Shown here: positions 62,691 through 64,000 of the stretch, piece by piece
Numbering within the stretch: position 1 is the first letter of the stretch
Layout of the letters: every line of letters starts with the position of its first letter
Notes under the pieces: model-generated
What the model was told of the DNA's origin: nothing
Databases searched by the model: none
The model's input: the letters and a program-made list of their open reading frames with translations, nothing else
Made by a program: the position numbers and the translations under genes
NCBI RefSeq assembly: GCF_001513965.1
Contig: NZ_KQ948040.1
Span: forward strand, 53,023-117,022
Length of the DNA: 64,000 nt
Direction: 5' to 3'
From: Streptomyces cellostaticus
Lineage (GTDB): Bacteria > Actinomycetota > Actinomycetes > Streptomycetales > Streptomycetaceae

Positions 62691-62732
62691 CCGGGCCACC
62701 CTTCGCTTTCCAGGGCTGACGGGGTGGCCCGG
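62691..62732. terminator. Hairpin in the 313-bp gap 62585-62897
   Basis: 11-bp perfect arms CCGGGCCACCC (62691-62701) and GGGTGGCCCGG (62722-62732) with a 20-nt loop. No gene is supported in this gap; the hairpin may end the ATPase transcript coming from the right. Confidence 0.45.
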
Positions 62733-62897
62733 CCTATGTGGGGATGTGAAACGCGGCCCCTCACTCGGGAGGGAACTCCCGGACCGTCCGAGAAGCCGCG
62801 CTCCTTCGGCCGAAGTGGTCAGGCTCCGGCCAGTGACCAGATCGCCGCCCTACTCCCGATCGCGAGGGAGCAGATCAAGGTGGCGACCCGGCGTCTG

Positions 62898-63464
62898 TCA
62901 GGCCGAGGACTCGAAACCCTCGGCCCGGACCCGATCGAGGTCAAACCGACACCACACTGATTTGCCAGCGCCCTTGAGTCCCGGCGACCACCACACCGCA
63001 TCGGCCAGACGCTGAACGATCAGCAGTCCGCGTCCCCGGTCCGGTACGAGAGCCTCGACGAAGTCACCGGCCAGATCCGGCGAGAGGAACTCACCGGCCG
63101 GGAGGTCGGGCGGATTCGAGTCCTCGTCCGAGACTCCGATCCCCAGCAGCCCCGGCCAGTTCATCAGCCACACGTCGATGCGCCGCTTCGCACCGGGCAT
63201 CGCCAGGCGCTCATCCGGTACGGCGTGGTGGACGACGTTGCCAACAAGCTCTGACACGACGAGCTTCGCGTCATCGACCACGTACCCCAGGCTCCAGGTG
63301 TTGAGGTAGTTGCCCACCATGTCCCGCGCGGCCTTCACGCAGTCCGGGTCCTCGGCGTAGATCGTCAGCGCCCGGAAGTGGCCGCTGCAAGGATCGTGCA
63401 TCGAGCCGTGCGGAGCACCCACTGTCGGGGCGTTCGCTGTGCGTTTACTCTGCCGCGTTTCCAC
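62898..63464 (-). CDS. Anti-sigma-type ATP-binding protein (HATPase, RsbW-like)
   Basis: 188 residues. GTG 63464 is chosen for its GGGAGG site 6 nt upstream. The GHKL ATPase N-box is 'KLVVSELVGNVVHHA'; 'GVSDEDSNPPDLP' covers the D/G1 region and 'GRGLLIVQRLADAVWW' the G2 box. The long run of such small ATPases in Streptomyces includes anti-sigma factor kinases and partners of HTH regulators such as AbaA-type genes. Here it is divergent from an HTH gene over a promoter region with palindromes. Confidence 0.85.
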   Translation of the reverse strand: METRQSKRTANAPTVGAPHGSMHDPCSGHFRALTIYAEDPDCVKAARDMVGNYLNTWSLGYVVDDAKLVVSELVGNVVHHAVPDERLAMPGAKRRIDVWLMNWPGLLGIGVSDEDSNPPDLPAGEFLSPDLAGDFVEALVPDRGRGLLIVQRLADAVWWSPGLKGAGKSVWCRFDLDRVRAEGFESSA

Positions 63465-63562
63465 CGCGTTCCCTCCCGAGCACTGGCGAGCCCCCATAGC
63501 CCGCCGATCTGTGCTGACCAGTGAACGGCGCGGGAAGTCTGGGCGGGAGCGTTCATCAGGGG

Positions 63563-63611
63563 GTTCACGTGAACACCAGCAAAGCCAAAGGGGGTTCGAG
63601 AATGAACCCCC
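63563..63611. promoter_or_regulatory. Two palindromes in the ATPase/HTH divergent promoter
   Basis: GTTCACGTGAAC (63563-63574) is a perfect 12-bp palindrome. GGGGGTTC / GAACCCCC (63590-63597, 63604-63611) is an 8-bp inverted repeat with a 6-bp spacer. Both share the half-site GTTC/GAAC, so one dimeric regulator could bind both. Confidence 0.55.
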
Positions 63612-63672
63612 CAGGGCGATACTGCTGTGACACGATGAACACTCGCCGTAATTCTCGGGTTGGCAGGGGAGC

Positions 63673-64000
63673 ATGAGCCGAGAGCCGAACGCGCAGTTGA
63701 TCGCCGTCATGAGCGAAGCAAAGATCTCGAACAAGGGCCTTGCGAAACGCATGACCGACGAGGCCGACCGGCGGGGCGTCGAGCTAGGGACAACGCATGT
63801 GTCCGTACAGCGATGGCGCAACGGCTCAAGCATCAGGCCGCAGACGGCGGCGATCATGGCGGACGTACTCTCGGCCAAGCTTGGCCGGCGCATCACGCCC
63901 GGCGAACTCGGCTTCTTCGGTGACACCAAGTCCGCCACGCCCGAGCCGATCGGCTACCCGAGCACCGTCCCGGATGTCCTGTCCATGCTTGACGGACTAG
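63673..64000 (+). CDS. HTH transcriptional regulator, N-terminal part (cut by the window edge)
   Basis: ATG 63673 follows CAGGGGAG. The first 109 residues form a helix-turn-helix module (MSEAKISNKGLAKRMTDEADRRG, 'THVSVQRWRNGSSIRPQTAAIMADVLSAKLGRRITPGELGF') of the kind found at the N-terminus of large Streptomyces regulators similar to NsdA. The rest lies beyond the window. It pairs with the divergent RsbW-like ATPase. Confidence 0.75.
   Translation, partial: MSREPNAQLIAVMSEAKISNKGLAKRMTDEADRRGVELGTTHVSVQRWRNGSSIRPQTAAIMADVLSAKLGRRITPGELGFFGDTKSATPEPIGYPSTVPDVLSMLDGL

Noticed and set aside
1..64000. CRISPR array
   Set aside because: No set of regularly spaced identical short repeats was seen on reading through.

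Overview
The window is high-GC DNA with actinomycete codon usage and the gene content of a Streptomyces chromosome. It carries leuS, proA/proB, obg-rpmA-rplU, an RNase E/G with long Arg/Ala-rich arms, a mycothiol-dependent isomerase-type protein, an F420/PPOX-type protein, and a RepSA/TraB/KorSA-type mobile element. The organism call is inference from gene content; no 16S rRNA gene lies in the window.

Regions. (1) 1-6.3 kb, minus strand: the 5' part of an arylamine N-acetyltransferase gene, comEC (broken by a frameshift) and comEA, a DegV lipid-binding protein and a membrane-anchored coiled-coil protein. (2) 6.4-12.7 kb: leuS with a leader that looks like a ribosome-mediated attenuator (a mini-ORF with three consecutive Leu codons, then a terminator), and an electron-transfer pair on the plus strand (cytochrome b-like membrane protein plus a NuoF-ferredoxin fusion). 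(3) 12.7-14.5 kb: two identical tRNA-Ala(GGC) genes around a degraded GT87 glycosyltransferase gene and two tiny zinc-ribbon genes. (4) 14.6-25.1 kb: a conserved housekeeping run on the minus strand (phosphatase, rsfS, LCP protein, nadD, two 54-residue membrane proteins, proA, proB), an M48 protease on the plus strand, and a pair of membrane proteins sharing an N-terminal motif.

(5) 25.3-33.3 kb: a probable cell-wall glycopolymer cluster with a polysaccharide pyruvyl transferase, a GT2 glycosyltransferase, a TagF-like polymerase, a fused CDP-ribitol synthase (IspD-like plus SDR) and a sulfotransferase-like protein. It is followed by a Tat-exported PhoD phosphatase and an FG-GAP relic. The genes suggest a poly(alditol-phosphate) polymer with pyruvyl and possibly sulfate decoration. 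(6) 35.9-45.2 kb: obg, rpmA, rplU and the giant rne, a radical-SAM-associated DUF2344 gene that appears to start at CTG, and a membrane protein built from a repeated 'VLxPVG' unit. (7) 45.6-53.8 kb: small accessory genes (DUF805, YihY, DUF6325-like, SHOCT, PPOX, DUF899, maleylpyruvate-isomerase-like), ending in a striking Mrr-nuclease-TerD fusion.

(8) 54.2 kb to at least 61.9 kb: an integrative and conjugative-type element of the actinomycete AICE kind, with a large serine recombinase (not the more usual tyrosine integrase), a G-V-x-G repeat cargo protein, a RepSA-like initiator, small membrane and zinc-finger proteins, an FtsK/TraB translocase and a GntR/UTRA repressor. Beyond it lie a hypothetical protein, an anti-sigma-type ATPase and the start of a divergent HTH regulator cut by the window edge. 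The right end of the element cannot be placed.
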